Virus record (IMG/VR): IMGVR_UViG_3300022074_000059
Coordinates: 1-53,380 of that record
Source: a virus
DNA: 53,380 nucleotides
Strand: one strand, 5' to 3'
Each line of letters begins with the position of its first letter. The first letter of the stretch is position 1. The notes below the pieces were generated by a model, which had not been told where the DNA came from, ran no database searches, and worked only from the letters and a program-made list of their open reading frames with translations. Below are positions 1 through 10,294 of the stretch, in pieces. The position numbers were made by a program, and so were the translations under genes.

Positions 1-1787
1 GTGATAAGATCCGTTTTAGGTCGGGGTATCCTGAAAGTATAGGTGGTTGGCAACGAGTTTCTAATAACAAATTCATAGGTACTGCTCGCAAAATATATGA
101 TTTTGTTACTTTAACTTCTCAGAATTTATTGTTTATCGGCACTGAAAAGAAAGTGTTTTTAGAAAATTCTGGCACATTTAGTGATATTACACCTATCCGT
201 TCTACCTTTAGTTTAGGTTCAAACCCTATTAATACTTCAGGGGGAGCAGGGAGCGGTGTTATTACGGTAACAACACAAACGGCTCATGGAGCGGCTACAG
301 GTGATTTTGTTACATTTGCAAGTTTAACCACAACAGATGGTATAACTGCGGCTCAATTAAATATTGAACATGAAATTACTTCTATTCCCAGCACCACTAC
401 TTTTACTGTAACAACAGCGGGAGCGGCTACATCAGGCACTACAGCAGGGGGTGGTAGTTCAGGTACAGTGGCATTCCAGATATCTATTGGTATTAATACT
501 ACTATTTTAGGTTCAGGCTGGAGTGCAGGAACATGGGGCAGATTTACATGGGGTTCTGCTTCGGGTTCTTTATCTGGTCAAACTTTAAGGTTGTGGGCGG
601 CAGATAACTTTGGGGAAGATTTAATATTTAATATTGTAGATGGTACAATTTATTATTGGGATGCAACCAATGGTACAAGCACTAGAGCTGTAGATTTAAC
701 AAGCCGAACAGGTGCTAGTGATGTACCTGTAGTAGCTCGTAAAATTTTAGTTTCTGATGTAGACAGACATTGTATAGCTTTTGGTACAAACCCTATAACT
801 GATGGTACGCAAGACCCTTTGCTTATTAGGTTTTCTAGCCAAGAATCTACTGTAGATTGGACACCCACTGCTACGAATACAGCAGGTGATTTACGACTTT
901 CTAAAGGTAGCGAAATCATTACAGCTATACAAACAAGCCGCCAGATACTTGTTTGGACAGACCAATCTCTTTACTCAATGCAGTTTATTGGTGCGCCTTT
1001 TACTTTTGGTGTTTCACTTATTGGTGATAATACTCGTATAGCTGGTCCGAATACGGCTATTGCTGTAAATGATATTGTATTTTGGATGGGTCAAGAAAAC
1101 TTCTATATATATGATGGTCGTATTCAAGCTATCCCATGTACAGTGCGCGATTATGTATTTAGTGATATGAATAACCAACAATCATTTAAATTTCATGTTG
1201 GTTCTATTGCTAGTCAAACTGAAGTATGGTGGTTTTATTGTTCTTCTAGTTCATCAGAAATTGACCGTTATGTAGTTTACAATTACGGACAACAAGTCTG
1301 GTATTATGGGACATTAGTACGCACTGCTTGGAATGACCGTGCTTCTGGGTTGCGTAGTTTCCCACAAGCTACAGGTGTAGATACTTATTTGTATAACCAT
1401 GAAGATGGTGAAGATGATTTCAGTACAGGTAGTGCTGTTGCGATAAATGCTTTTGTAGAATCATCTGATTTTGATATAGGCGATGGTCAACAATTTATGT
1501 TGGTAAACCGTATTATACCTGATTTAACTTTTGATGGTTCTAGTGCCAGTAATCCTGCCGCCAAATTTACTATAAAAAGTAGAGATTTTTCGGGGGATAG
1601 TTTTACAGAATCAGCTTCTGGTTCTGCAATACGCACTGCTACTTCTCCTGTAGAACAATATACAGATAAAATTGATTTACGCGCTCGTGGCAGACAAATG
1701 GCTATTCGGGTAGAAAAAGATGCAGTTGGTGTAAGATGGAGGTTAGGCGCACCAAGGTTAGATAGCCGTGCGGATGGCAGAAGATGA
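1..1787 (+). CDS. Tail hub / DNA-stabilisation-like virion protein, 5'-truncated
   Basis: The frame is open from the left edge (first complete codon at position 3), so the true start lies outside the window and the TTG at 129 is only an internal codon. The visible product is about 594 residues. It opens with a segment containing FRSGYPESIGGWQ, typical of a phage structural family I associate with P22 gp10-type tail hub/stabilisation proteins, and continues as a beta-rich Thr/Ser/Gly protein with no membrane segment. It overlaps the next gene by ATGA. With P22-type portal and gp4-like genes elsewhere, a tail-hub role is likely. The family assignment is from recalled motifs and the exact role is inference. 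Confidence 0.65.
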   Translation, partial: DKIRFRSGYPESIGGWQRVSNNKFIGTARKIYDFVTLTSQNLLFIGTEKKVFLENSGTFSDITPIRSTFSLGSNPINTSGGAGSGVITVTTQTAHGAATGDFVTFASLTTTDGITAAQLNIEHEITSIPSTTTFTVTTAGAATSGTTAGGGSSGTVAFQISIGINTTILGSGWSAGTWGRFTWGSASGSLSGQTLRLWAADNFGEDLIFNIVDGTIYYWDATNGTSTRAVDLTSRTGASDVPVVARKILVSDVDRHCIAFGTNPITDGTQDPLLIRFSSQESTVDWTPTATNTAGDLRLSKGSEIITAIQTSRQILVWTDQSLYSMQFIGAPFTFGVSLIGDNTRIAGPNTAIAVNDIVFWMGQENFYIYDGRIQAIPCTVRDYVFSDMNNQQSFKFHVGSIASQTEVWWFYCSSSSSEIDRYVVYNYGQQVWYYGTLVRTAWNDRASGLRSFPQATGVDTYLYNHEDGEDDFSTGSAVAINAFVESSDFDIGDGQQFMLVNRIIPDLTFDGSSASNPAAKFTIKSRDFSGDSFTESASGSAIRTATSPVEQYTDKIDLRARGRQMAIRVEKDAVGVRWRLGAPRLDSRADGRR

Positions 1788-2071
1788 GTAAAAAAGTAAT
1801 CAGGCCGATATTGCCTATTGCGCCTAGTGAGTATGACCAATTTTATGTTCATCAACTTGCACGAACATTAGAACAATTAATAGATGAAGTTAGGTCTGCT
1901 GATATTAACTTTCAAGGAATCCCTAGTAGTGGTTCTGCTAATGTTTTAGAAAAAGGTGATTTTTATATAGCTGATGGTGGTTTTATAAAAATTGTAGAAT
2001 CAGAAGAAATTTATTCTGGCAGTGTACAAGGAACAACTTCTGTTGGGACAGTAACAATAGCTGTTTCATAA
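1784..2071 (+). CDS. Small virion-associated protein with a VGTVT-type C-terminus
   Basis: The 95-residue product starts at an ATG overlapping the upstream stop (ATGA), so it is probably translationally coupled. The N-terminal part (EYDQFYVHQLARTLEQLIDEVR) looks helical. The last dozen residues, TSVGTVTIAVS, closely match the end of the unrelated zinc-ribbon protein at 49218-49532. I do not recognise a named domain. Its place between a tail-hub-like gene and the internal-protein block suggests a minor tail or assembly component. Confidence 0.6.
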   Translation: MSKKVIRPILPIAPSEYDQFYVHQLARTLEQLIDEVRSADINFQGIPSSGSANVLEKGDFYIADGGFIKIVESEEIYSGSVQGTTSVGTVTIAVS

Positions 2072-2099
2072 GGTTGCATAGAGAGTAAATTACGTTTAT

Positions 2100-2146
2100 G
2101 ATGCAAGTAGCATAAATACAGGCATTGCTACCCTGCATCTCATTTT
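2100..2146 (+). terminator. Imperfect hairpin with short T-rich tail
   Basis: GATGCA-a-GTAGC at 2100-2111 pairs with GCTAC-cc-TGCATC at 2127-2139, giving an 11-pair stem with small bulges. It is followed by TCATTTT. It lies between two virion genes and could act as a weak intrinsic terminator or RNA processing site. The T tract is short. Confidence 0.4.
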
Positions 2147-2160
2147 ATAAGGAAAGTAAG

Positions 2161-3726
2161 ATGCAAGGTATAGCGGCACTCCCATACGAAGTTTATGAAC
2201 TCCCGATGGTTCCTGAAGGAGGTATTCAACAATACGAGCAAGCCGCAGATATGTTGGCTGAGTTTGGGCGTAATGGCGATACATACATTGTTCATGCCGC
2301 TGAAGGCGAAACAATGGTTCCAATGGAAGTATTGGATAATAACCCCCGCCTTAAAAAGATGCTATTCTCCCAAATGGAAGAAATGGGTATTGAACCAGAT
2401 CGTTATATTGTTGGTAATGAGCTTAACAGTATCAACCCTGTAACTGGTCAACCTGAGTTTTTCCTTAGAAAAGCATTTAGAAAAGTCAGCAGAGCAGTAA
2501 AAAAGGTTGGCAAAAAAGTAGCTAAAGTAGCTAAAAAGATAGCTCCTATTGTACTGCCTATTGTAGCTCCTTTCCTATTACCAGCTATGCCTCTAGCTTT
2601 TGCTTCAGGTATTGGTAGTTTAGCTGGCGGGTTAATAGCAGGGCAAGATTTTAAAACAGCATTAAAAGGTGCGGTAATAACTGGCGGTCTGGCTGGGCTT
2701 GGTAATATGGCTTTTGGTGGTAGTGAAGGATTTGGCAGTGGTAGCTTTTTTGGTAGCCGCGCCGCTCCTAGTCAAGGACTTGGCACATTTGGTTTTAAAG
2801 AGGCCTTTACCCCTGTAAACCCATTTAGTCAAGCAGGTCAAGCACAATTAAGTGCTTTCCAACAACAAGCGGCTCAACAAGCGGCGGGTACAGCGGCTCC
2901 TGGATCTGCGGGAGCTAATGTTGCTGGAGAAAATGTAATCAGTACAGATCAAATAAAAACCGCACAAACAGCGGGTTTAGACTCAACTACCGATAAAACA
3001 TTTTTTGGTGATTTAAAGAAATCTGTAATTCCAGGAGATGAATATGGTCCATTGGATTTATATGGTGATTATATAAGTCCTAGTCGTGCTGGTCCTGCAT
3101 TAAACGACCCTAAAGTTATACAAAATGCTCAAAATTTAGCATCTCAAACAATGGATGCTCAAAAAGCTATGGGTATAAATTTTGGTAGTACCGCTGAAAT
3201 GGAAGCGGCTAGACAAAAAATTCTACAAGATTCTTTAGCACAAGCTGCCGCAGAAGCCGCTCCTTCAGCTATAGCTAAATATGCACCGATTACTGCATTA
3301 GCCGCAACTGGAGCGGTTGCCGCTGATTATGCTACAGATGGCGCAGTGCTTGGTATGTTTACAGATGATGATGGCGATGGGTTAGATGATACAACAGGTT
3401 ACACAATGGAAGATTACAAAGTAATGTTCCCTAATGCTTTTTATGACCAAAATAAATTTTATGGTGATAATAGATACTATCAAGATCCTACTTTCCGTAC
3501 TGATGGGCAAGCTATTCAGCAATCTTATATGGGTCCAATAACAGTAGCGAGTGGTGGAGAAATCATGGGTCCTGGAACACCAACCAGTGATTCTATTCCA
3601 GCTATGTTAAGTGATGGTGAGTTTGTTATGAATGCTCGTGCAGTGCGCGGTGCAGGGGGTGGCGATAGAAAAGATGGTGCTAAAAAAATGTACGCTATGA
3701 TGCGTGATTTTGAGCGGAGGGCATAA
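2161..3726 (+). CDS. Internal/ejected virion protein with SDGEFV C-terminal motif
   Basis: I chose the ATG at 2161 because AAGGAAAG precedes it; an upstream TTG (2125) has no ribosome site. The 521-residue product has an N-terminal globular part, a Lys-rich segment at about 105-120, then a hydrophobic Gly/Ala-rich stretch at about 120-185 that could cross a membrane. An EF-hand-like loop (DDDGDGLDD) lies near residue 402. The C-terminus carries DSIPAMLSDGEFVMNA, a motif seen in many phage tape-measure and internal proteins. It ends TAATG into the next gene. A role in DNA ejection is inferred from composition and position. Confidence 0.65.
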   Translation: MQGIAALPYEVYELPMVPEGGIQQYEQAADMLAEFGRNGDTYIVHAAEGETMVPMEVLDNNPRLKKMLFSQMEEMGIEPDRYIVGNELNSINPVTGQPEFFLRKAFRKVSRAVKKVGKKVAKVAKKIAPIVLPIVAPFLLPAMPLAFASGIGSLAGGLIAGQDFKTALKGAVITGGLAGLGNMAFGGSEGFGSGSFFGSRAAPSQGLGTFGFKEAFTPVNPFSQAGQAQLSAFQQQAAQQAAGTAAPGSAGANVAGENVISTDQIKTAQTAGLDSTTDKTFFGDLKKSVIPGDEYGPLDLYGDYISPSRAGPALNDPKVIQNAQNLASQTMDAQKAMGINFGSTAEMEAARQKILQDSLAQAAAEAAPSAIAKYAPITALAATGAVAADYATDGAVLGMFTDDDGDGLDDTTGYTMEDYKVMFPNAFYDQNKFYGDNRYYQDPTFRTDGQAIQQSYMGPITVASGGEIMGPGTPTSDSIPAMLSDGEFVMNARAVRGAGGGDRKDGAKKMYAMMRDFERRA

Positions 3727-4604
3727 TGGCTACTGAAGAAATTATCCAAAGAGAAGCCCCCGAAATTGAAGCCTATAAACTTGGGCTTATGTCCCAAGCT
3801 AAAGCCTTAACCAGTGCGCCTCCTACTGGTGGGTTGCCAGCTATACAATCAGCTGGGGCAGACCCTTTACAAACACAAGCAAGCAATCTTGCACAGGCTG
3901 GTATTGGTACATACCAGCCACAATTAGCGGCGGCTCAACAGGCTTTTACAAGTGGTATTGGTAGTCTTGCTGGTTCACAGGGCATGTTTGACCCTAGCCA
4001 ACAAGTAGGCCAGTTTATGAACCCTTACCAACAGGCATTGCAAAATGAAATTACTCGTGCTTACGATATACAAAGAAATCAAGCGGCAGGGCAAGCAACT
4101 CAAGCGGGTGCTTTTGGAGGTAGTAGACAAGCTATCCAGCAAGCTGAAATCGGTCGTAATGAAGCTTCGGCGTTAGCTAAAGCACAAGCTGATAATTACT
4201 TACAAGCACAACAAGCCGCGATGGGCGCATTTGAAGCACAGCAAGGTAGGGCTTTGCAAGGCGCACAACAATTAGGTCAGTTTGGAGTGCAACAAGCCGC
4301 ACTAGGTGAGCTTGGTAGTAATTTAGGTAGAGCAGATGTACAATCATTGCAGGGCATGGGTGCAATGAACCGTGATATAGCTCAGCAACAGCTAGAAGCA
4401 CAACGACAAACAGATATGCAAACTGCTTACGAACCTTATCAACGGCTTGGTTTTTACAGTGATATATTGCGTGGCGCACCAACTACGCAATCTACTATTA
4501 CTGCTTCAAGTGCCGCTAACCCTAGCTTACTTAATCAAATAGTAGGTGGCGCGGCATCAGGACTTGGTTTATATGGTGCGGCAAATAAGACGGGGCTTAT
4601 ATAA
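3726..4604 (+). CDS. Gln/Ala-rich internal virion protein
   Basis: The 292-residue protein is dominated by Gln, Ala and Gly. A long helical central part (about 85-235) is rich in QQA and AQA runs, and a Gly-rich C-terminus follows. No enzyme motif is visible. It overlaps both neighbours by one base (TAATG), so four long genes from 2161 to 10294 are almost certainly co-expressed. Similar Gln/Ala-rich proteins sit beside ejection proteins in marine podoviruses. That comparison is recalled, not searched. Confidence 0.65.
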   Translation: MATEEIIQREAPEIEAYKLGLMSQAKALTSAPPTGGLPAIQSAGADPLQTQASNLAQAGIGTYQPQLAAAQQAFTSGIGSLAGSQGMFDPSQQVGQFMNPYQQALQNEITRAYDIQRNQAAGQATQAGAFGGSRQAIQQAEIGRNEASALAKAQADNYLQAQQAAMGAFEAQQGRALQGAQQLGQFGVQQAALGELGSNLGRADVQSLQGMGAMNRDIAQQQLEAQRQTDMQTAYEPYQRLGFYSDILRGAPTTQSTITASSAANPSLLNQIVGGAASGLGLYGAANKTGLI

Positions 4605-7165
4605 TGTATGATCGTGTATTGCAGAGACGTATGTTTGCAAATGGTGGGATGGCTAATGCTCAACCACCTATGATGCAACCGCCTATGGCACAACCGCCTA
4701 CTTCAGTTGGGACAGGTATTACTTCTGGTTTAGTTGATCCTGCACAAGAGCAAATGGCCGCTGAACAAGGGTTTGCGGCGATGGCTGGTGGGATGCAAGA
4801 TATGCTAGGCCAAATAGATGCCGCTGAAAGTACAGAAGAAACGATTAATGCTTTGCGCGGCAATGAAGCTAGCCTTGAAGACCGTTATTCAGAATTAGCT
4901 GAGTTGGTAGGTAATGCAGATGCAAAGAAAACCCCTGAATCAGTTTTAGCTTTAGTACAGCCTACCTTTACAATGATGGATATGGTTCAGCAAGAAAGCC
5001 CCGCTGGTGGTATAGCTGATGCAATGCCAACGGCAGGGGGTGGACTTCTCACCGGAAATATAGACATGGCCTCACCTGTCCAAGCTCCGGGAATGGGTGA
5101 GGCTGTTACACGAATCAATGCTGGTGAACAACCTGTTATGCGTAATATGGGTTCTTCTCCTTATGGTGAAAACCCTTTGTTAAGTAGGCCAAACATCCGC
5201 ATCCCCGCTAATGTTACCCTTAATAGGCAACCAATAACCATGACTCTGCCTAATCTTGGGGCTACCCAATTACCTAGCCAAGCAACTTTAGATCAAGATA
5301 AAGTTAGGGGTTATGCTGGTGATTATATGGGTATGATGCGGCCTTATCTAGATCAGATGACAGGTGGGGCTGGTCCTGGAATAGATAAACGTATGGAATT
5401 GCTTGCTCCTTATCTACCCAAACAAAAAACTTCTGCTGAAATAATGGGTGAGTATGATGAGTTACTTGGCACAGATAGTATGGATGATGCTCAAACTCAA
5501 GCCTATTTAGCTCTTGTACAAGCTGGTCAAAGTATAGCGGGTTCTGACAAAACATTGTTAGGCGCGGCAATTGATGCCGCTGGAGAAGCCGCCCCAACTC
5601 TTAGCAAGATAGCCGCTAAAAAATCTGCTGATGATCGGGCAAGTAAATTAGCCGCTAGGCAGGAAAGTGTTTCTCGTGAAGATGCAATTAGGTCAGCACA
5701 ATTAGGTGTAGCCCAAACAGCTATTTCTGATGCCGCAAGAGCTAGTGGTACATTAGAAGGGGCAATACTGAACTCACAAAGAGCCGCTGTAGAGTATGGG
5801 TTAAAATTAGAAGGTGATGCTGTAAAAGCTGTTAATGAAACAGCCGTTAGAAACTGGTCAGCTAATAATCAATATGGTGTAACATCTACCGAAACATGGG
5901 GTAAGTACGACCCTGCAACTAAGAAAACCGACATTATTGGTGTAAGGCGTACAGCAGAGGGCGTGAAATATATTAAAGATGGTAAGTATGTACCTGTTCC
6001 AGAAGGTTACTCACCTTATAGTAAAGATGCGTTTGCGGCTAAACATGGTACAGGAGAAATTAACTTCTCAGGTGCTAAAAAAGTAAACCTACTTATTCCT
6101 GATACTTCTACCACAGCGGCTGATGGCACAGTGACTCCTGCAAGAGGTTCAAAAAGTGGTTATAACCAATTTGCTGGTTTCTTTGTTACAAAAGGCAATG
6201 ATGCAGGAAGTTATTGGTACTCACCAACAGGAGACCCTAAAGATGCAATTTTAGCTCCTCCAGGATTTATTGAAGGCCAAGAAAAAGATGTTTTACAAGT
6301 AGCAGAAAAAGATGCAGTTGGTCGTGTATTTGTAACAGTAAAAGCTGGTCCTCGTGCAGGGGAAACATTCCTTTCTTCAATAGAGGGTACAGGTCCTATT
6401 CCAGGAGCGGCGTATACATTAGAACCAGCTAAACGTGATGATAATAATGCGTTAATATCTGGCAACCCTCTTGTTACGACTATGCCTAATCCAGGAGTTA
6501 GCTATGCTAGAATGACTAATACTATGGTTAATAAAAACCAAGAAAAAGTCGTGGTTCTTAGCCAAGCCTTACAAGCGGCTAATGAAGTTCTACCTATTAT
6601 TGGTGATGCAGTTGGTCCATTAAATACTGTTAAAGCATGGACTTCTAATATTGTTGGTTCAGTTGCTCCTGATTCTTGGGATGGCATGGTAGAATTTGCC
6701 GCTACAAAACGTGGTAGACAACGTATGAGTTTGTTTTCTAGAAACCTTGCTCGCGCATTGTCACTTTCTGATAGATATGCTGTTAAGGAACAAGAACTTA
6801 TTGCAGAACTAAACGAAAATCCTGAAGGTTTTTGGAAAAACCCAGATATGTCTACAGTGCGTTTCCAAGAACTTATGCGTATTTTACAAAATGAGCTATC
6901 ATTTAGCCGTGGTGTGTTAAGCGACGAAACTGAAATTCCTTTGTTGAATACTATTCCAACAGGTTCTAAAAACGATCCTCTTATGTTTAGTGCTCCAGGA
7001 CAATTTGATTACTTAGCAATTAGTGCCGCAAATGCTGGTGGTATAGATAAATTAAAAGGTACATTCTTACGCATGTCAGGTGATGAAGCTCGGGCTAGGG
7101 GTATTTCAGTAGGTGCAAACCAGCCGTATATTGACCTTGAAATCGGCGTAGATATTAATTTCTAG
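4604..7165 (+). CDS. Large internal virion protein
   Basis: The 853-residue product begins MYDRVLQRRMFANGG, a start I know from virion proteins of ocean podoviruses. A Met/Pro/Gln-rich low-complexity segment follows (about 15-45). The middle is Ala-rich and probably helical; the part after about 450 looks globular. I see no lysozyme, protease or ATPase motif. One-base overlap with the upstream gene and a nine-base gap to the next support an operon. It probably occupies the capsid core or is ejected with DNA. Confidence 0.65.
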   Translation: MYDRVLQRRMFANGGMANAQPPMMQPPMAQPPTSVGTGITSGLVDPAQEQMAAEQGFAAMAGGMQDMLGQIDAAESTEETINALRGNEASLEDRYSELAELVGNADAKKTPESVLALVQPTFTMMDMVQQESPAGGIADAMPTAGGGLLTGNIDMASPVQAPGMGEAVTRINAGEQPVMRNMGSSPYGENPLLSRPNIRIPANVTLNRQPITMTLPNLGATQLPSQATLDQDKVRGYAGDYMGMMRPYLDQMTGGAGPGIDKRMELLAPYLPKQKTSAEIMGEYDELLGTDSMDDAQTQAYLALVQAGQSIAGSDKTLLGAAIDAAGEAAPTLSKIAAKKSADDRASKLAARQESVSREDAIRSAQLGVAQTAISDAARASGTLEGAILNSQRAAVEYGLKLEGDAVKAVNETAVRNWSANNQYGVTSTETWGKYDPATKKTDIIGVRRTAEGVKYIKDGKYVPVPEGYSPYSKDAFAAKHGTGEINFSGAKKVNLLIPDTSTTAADGTVTPARGSKSGYNQFAGFFVTKGNDAGSYWYSPTGDPKDAILAPPGFIEGQEKDVLQVAEKDAVGRVFVTVKAGPRAGETFLSSIEGTGPIPGAAYTLEPAKRDDNNALISGNPLVTTMPNPGVSYARMTNTMVNKNQEKVVVLSQALQAANEVLPIIGDAVGPLNTVKAWTSNIVGSVAPDSWDGMVEFAATKRGRQRMSLFSRNLARALSLSDRYAVKEQELIAELNENPEGFWKNPDMSTVRFQELMRILQNELSFSRGVLSDETEIPLLNTIPTGSKNDPLMFSAPGQFDYLAISAANAGGIDKLKGTFLRMSGDEARARGISVGANQPYIDLEIGVDINF

Positions 7166-7174
7166 GAGATAATA

Positions 7175-10100
7175 ATGGCACAACCAATAAAAATTTCTCC
7201 TCCTACAGCGGCAGAAACAGAAGGGTATATTAACAGAGGTTTTTATGTAAATCCTGTAGATCCGCGTTCCGGTAGTGTAGATCCAGGAACAACCCCTGAC
7301 CAAGCCCCCTTTATGGCTTCTGCGCCTATTGAGCCAAGCCGCGTGACTGGTAAACGTGACGAGGGTGTTCCTGAAGATTACTCTGGTTTAGATCTAGGTT
7401 ATCTTGGCGATTTTGCCCGTGGTGCAAATGACTTAATCCTTGCTATCCCCGATATGGCTATTAATGCTGTAGCTGAAGGTTTAGAAGCCGCTGGGATTGT
7501 TGAACCTAATACTGTGGATAGAAGATATTTAGCACGAATATTTAACAGTTCTGATTTTGAAAGCCAGAAAGTTATTATCCCTTACTTATTGCATTATGGC
7601 ACAGGGGCTTTTGCTGGTCAATCTGAATCAGAAGGTGCGGGTAGTGCAATAGCTCGTGGTACAGGGCAAGCAGCAGTCGCCTCGTTACCTATTGTTGGTA
7701 TGGAATTAAAAGCCGCACAAATGGCAGGGGCGGCTCCTGCGGCATTATCTGCTGATGCTGGTTTAGGAACTCGGATAGCGGATACCCTTGTAGCCCCATT
7801 TAGGTCTAGTCCTGGAACGGCTACTGCTATTGAAACAACCCTTAGTGGGGCTAGTGGCGCGGGTGCAGTTGCAGAACAAGAAATATTTGGCACAAATACA
7901 GGGATAGGTGCTTTAGCTCCATTAGCCCCCGCTGGTTTGATTTATGGTGGGTTAAAAGTAGCGCAAGGTCCATTAGGGCGAGGGTTTAGTTTTATTAAAA
8001 ATAAAGTCACAGGTATAAAAGATGATGTGGATATTGCTAAAGGTGGTGATCCTGCCGCTGGAGCTAAAGGTGAAGCCGCAACAGCTGAGCTTTCTGCAGA
8101 TTTAAAAGCCGCCGCTAGTACCCCAGAAGCACAATCAAATATAGCAAGAGCTTCAGAAATAGAAGCTACCCTTGGTGGGTATGCAGATGAGCCTATTGCG
8201 CTCAGTCCAGCTGAAACAACAATGGATATGCCCTTGTTAGTTACCCAAACTAAAATTGAAGGTGGTGGCACAGCTGATTTTACTCGTGCAAATAATGCTC
8301 GTAAAAATAATGTATTAACAGCGGTACAACGGTTTATAGATGGGAAACTTACTGGAAGTCCCGTGGACGATGCTCCATTATTCATTGTTGATGAAGCAAC
8401 AGGAGCATATACAAAAACTATTGGTGTGCTAGATGATGAAGCACAAACTATTGCTAACCAGTGGGAGATGGTTACGAATGCAGAAACAGGTGTGTATCCT
8501 GCATTAGGTAGCCGCGCAGAAGTTGGTGCTTCTATACGGGATACTATTGTTAAAGCTCAAACTGCCGCAAAAGCAAGTGCAGATGAAGTGGCTAAAAAGC
8601 TAGGGGTAAATAAAGATGACCCCCTTGCTGGCCGCGATGCTACAGCAGAAGCCCAAAATGCAGTCCGTTCAGCATTAACAAGTGGTGCTGGTGATGAAGC
8701 AATAAGTTACAAAGGATTACCTGGATTAGTAAAAGAATTTATTGAGTTTAAATTTAAAGATGGGCAGATATCTTTCCAAGATTGGAAAAGGTTCCGTGAT
8801 CAAGTTAGCCAAGGTATAGGTAAAGCTATCAGCCAAGGTGCTAGCCAAGATTTACGGTCACTTGCTATCCTTGGTGAAAACCTTGATAAAATGGGTGTAG
8901 CATTTGGTAAAACTAATAAAAACTTTGAAGACTTCCGTGCATATTACGAAGCTAATGTAATCTTACCTTTTGAAAAAAGTGGTGTTGTTCGGGTTACTTC
9001 TAAAGGTAGTGGTGGTTCAAAAGAAGCTCCCTCATATTGGTTGTCAGATGAACAAGTAGCTTCGTCATTTTTAGAAGATACAAATATGGCTCGCCAGTAC
9101 ATGAGTTTATTTGCTGATGACCCTGCACAAATGCGTAATATTAAAAGTGTTGTATTAGATAAACTCAGGGCAGTAGCAGACCCTAACAGAAAAGGTGTGT
9201 TTAATCCTGATGCGGTAAATACTTACTTAAACAAAAATAGAGAAGTATTAACAGAGCTCGGTTTATTTGATGATCTTACTAATACCACTACTATGCTAGA
9301 TGATATGGTTGCGCGGCAAGCTGAGTTAGTTGCTAGGCGCAGAGTAGTAGATGGAAATATGCTAAATAAAATGATTGCTCGTTCTTTGAACAGCGATAGC
9401 CCGAATAAATTATTTGATGAAGCTATAAATAACCCAGCAAAAATGCGTGAGTTAAAAGCCGCCACTACTAAAGGTAATGATGATATATCTGCAGAAGATG
9501 CGGGTCATGCTTTCCGTGCGGCAGTTACAGAACGTATGTTGGCTAAAGCCCCTGATGTTATGTCAGACCCTGCTAAATTTAAAGAATGGATGGTTAAAAA
9601 TGAAGAGGTATTAAATGCCGCTTTTGATAAAAGCCATATTGATAATATGTACCTTATTGCAGATGCAACTGAGCGTATTTTAGCAACAGGGATTAGAGGC
9701 GGTCAGGGTGTAACTGATTCAGATATTATTAGTAAATTTACAGGGATGTTAGGAACTACCCCAGCGGGTATTTCTAACCGCTTTATTGCTGTGCAAGAGG
9801 GGCGTCTTGGTTCTAAAGCTATGGTTGGCTATATTGTCAGCCGAGCAATCAGGCAACAATCAAGTGCTCGTTCAGAGGCTTTGTTTAGAGAATCTATGTT
9901 TGACCCTAAGATTGCTAAATTACTAGCTTCAGAAGGTGGGGATGATGTAGCTGAGTTTGGTGCGAGTGAGCCAGCTAAACGAGCAATGAATGCGTATTTA
10001 TTTAATCTTGGAATCAGCTATGGTGATGGGGTTACAGGTGAGGGTGATAAACGAACATATGAGTTTACACCTAATATCACAACACAACCTGTAACAGAAA

Positions 10101-10294
10101 CCCCTCCACCAGTACAGCCAGAACCAGAACCAGTGCGTCCTTTCCAGTTTGCACCAACTCCTAAAATACAACCAGCTCCCGCCCCTACTCAAACATCGCA
10201 AGTAGGTATTGAAACATTGTTCCCTAATGATCCAACCTCTATAGCAATAGCAAAACGTAGGGGTGCTGGTCAGGGAGCAATGAGAACAGTTTAA
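7175..10294 (+). CDS. Very large internal/ejection-type virion protein
   Basis: This is the longest product in the window (1039 residues). AGGAGA lies just upstream of its ATG. The N-terminal 250 residues include Gly/Ala-rich, mildly hydrophobic stretches. The body (about 300-950) is charged and probably helical. A Pro-rich linker at about 970-1010 leads to a terminal LFPNDPTSIAIAKRRG motif that I recognise from other marine phage internal proteins. No catalytic motif is evident. By size and position it is the best candidate for a main ejected protein, comparable in role but not visibly in sequence to T7 gp16. Confidence 0.65.
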   Translation: MAQPIKISPPTAAETEGYINRGFYVNPVDPRSGSVDPGTTPDQAPFMASAPIEPSRVTGKRDEGVPEDYSGLDLGYLGDFARGANDLILAIPDMAINAVAEGLEAAGIVEPNTVDRRYLARIFNSSDFESQKVIIPYLLHYGTGAFAGQSESEGAGSAIARGTGQAAVASLPIVGMELKAAQMAGAAPAALSADAGLGTRIADTLVAPFRSSPGTATAIETTLSGASGAGAVAEQEIFGTNTGIGALAPLAPAGLIYGGLKVAQGPLGRGFSFIKNKVTGIKDDVDIAKGGDPAAGAKGEAATAELSADLKAAASTPEAQSNIARASEIEATLGGYADEPIALSPAETTMDMPLLVTQTKIEGGGTADFTRANNARKNNVLTAVQRFIDGKLTGSPVDDAPLFIVDEATGAYTKTIGVLDDEAQTIANQWEMVTNAETGVYPALGSRAEVGASIRDTIVKAQTAAKASADEVAKKLGVNKDDPLAGRDATAEAQNAVRSALTSGAGDEAISYKGLPGLVKEFIEFKFKDGQISFQDWKRFRDQVSQGIGKAISQGASQDLRSLAILGENLDKMGVAFGKTNKNFEDFRAYYEANVILPFEKSGVVRVTSKGSGGSKEAPSYWLSDEQVASSFLEDTNMARQYMSLFADDPAQMRNIKSVVLDKLRAVADPNRKGVFNPDAVNTYLNKNREVLTELGLFDDLTNTTTMLDDMVARQAELVARRRVVDGNMLNKMIARSLNSDSPNKLFDEAINNPAKMRELKAATTKGNDDISAEDAGHAFRAAVTERMLAKAPDVMSDPAKFKEWMVKNEEVLNAAFDKSHIDNMYLIADATERILATGIRGGQGVTDSDIISKFTGMLGTTPAGISNRFIAVQEGRLGSKAMVGYIVSRAIRQQSSARSEALFRESMFDPKIAKLLASEGGDDVAEFGASEPAKRAMNAYLFNLGISYGDGVTGEGDKRTYEFTPNITTQPVTETPPPVQPEPEPVRPFQFAPTPKIQPAPAPTQTSQVGIETLFPNDPTSIAIAKRRGAGQGAMRTV

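Noticed and set aside
2125-2160. TTG start extending the internal protein by 12 residues
   Set aside because: No ribosome site upstream and the codons lie in a hairpin, whereas AAGGAAAG fits the ATG at 2161.
7942-8385. Long minus-strand frame of 147 codons
   Set aside because: It lies wholly inside the coherent 1039-residue virion gene; its Ala/Ser/Pro-rich product is a shadow of Ala-rich codons.
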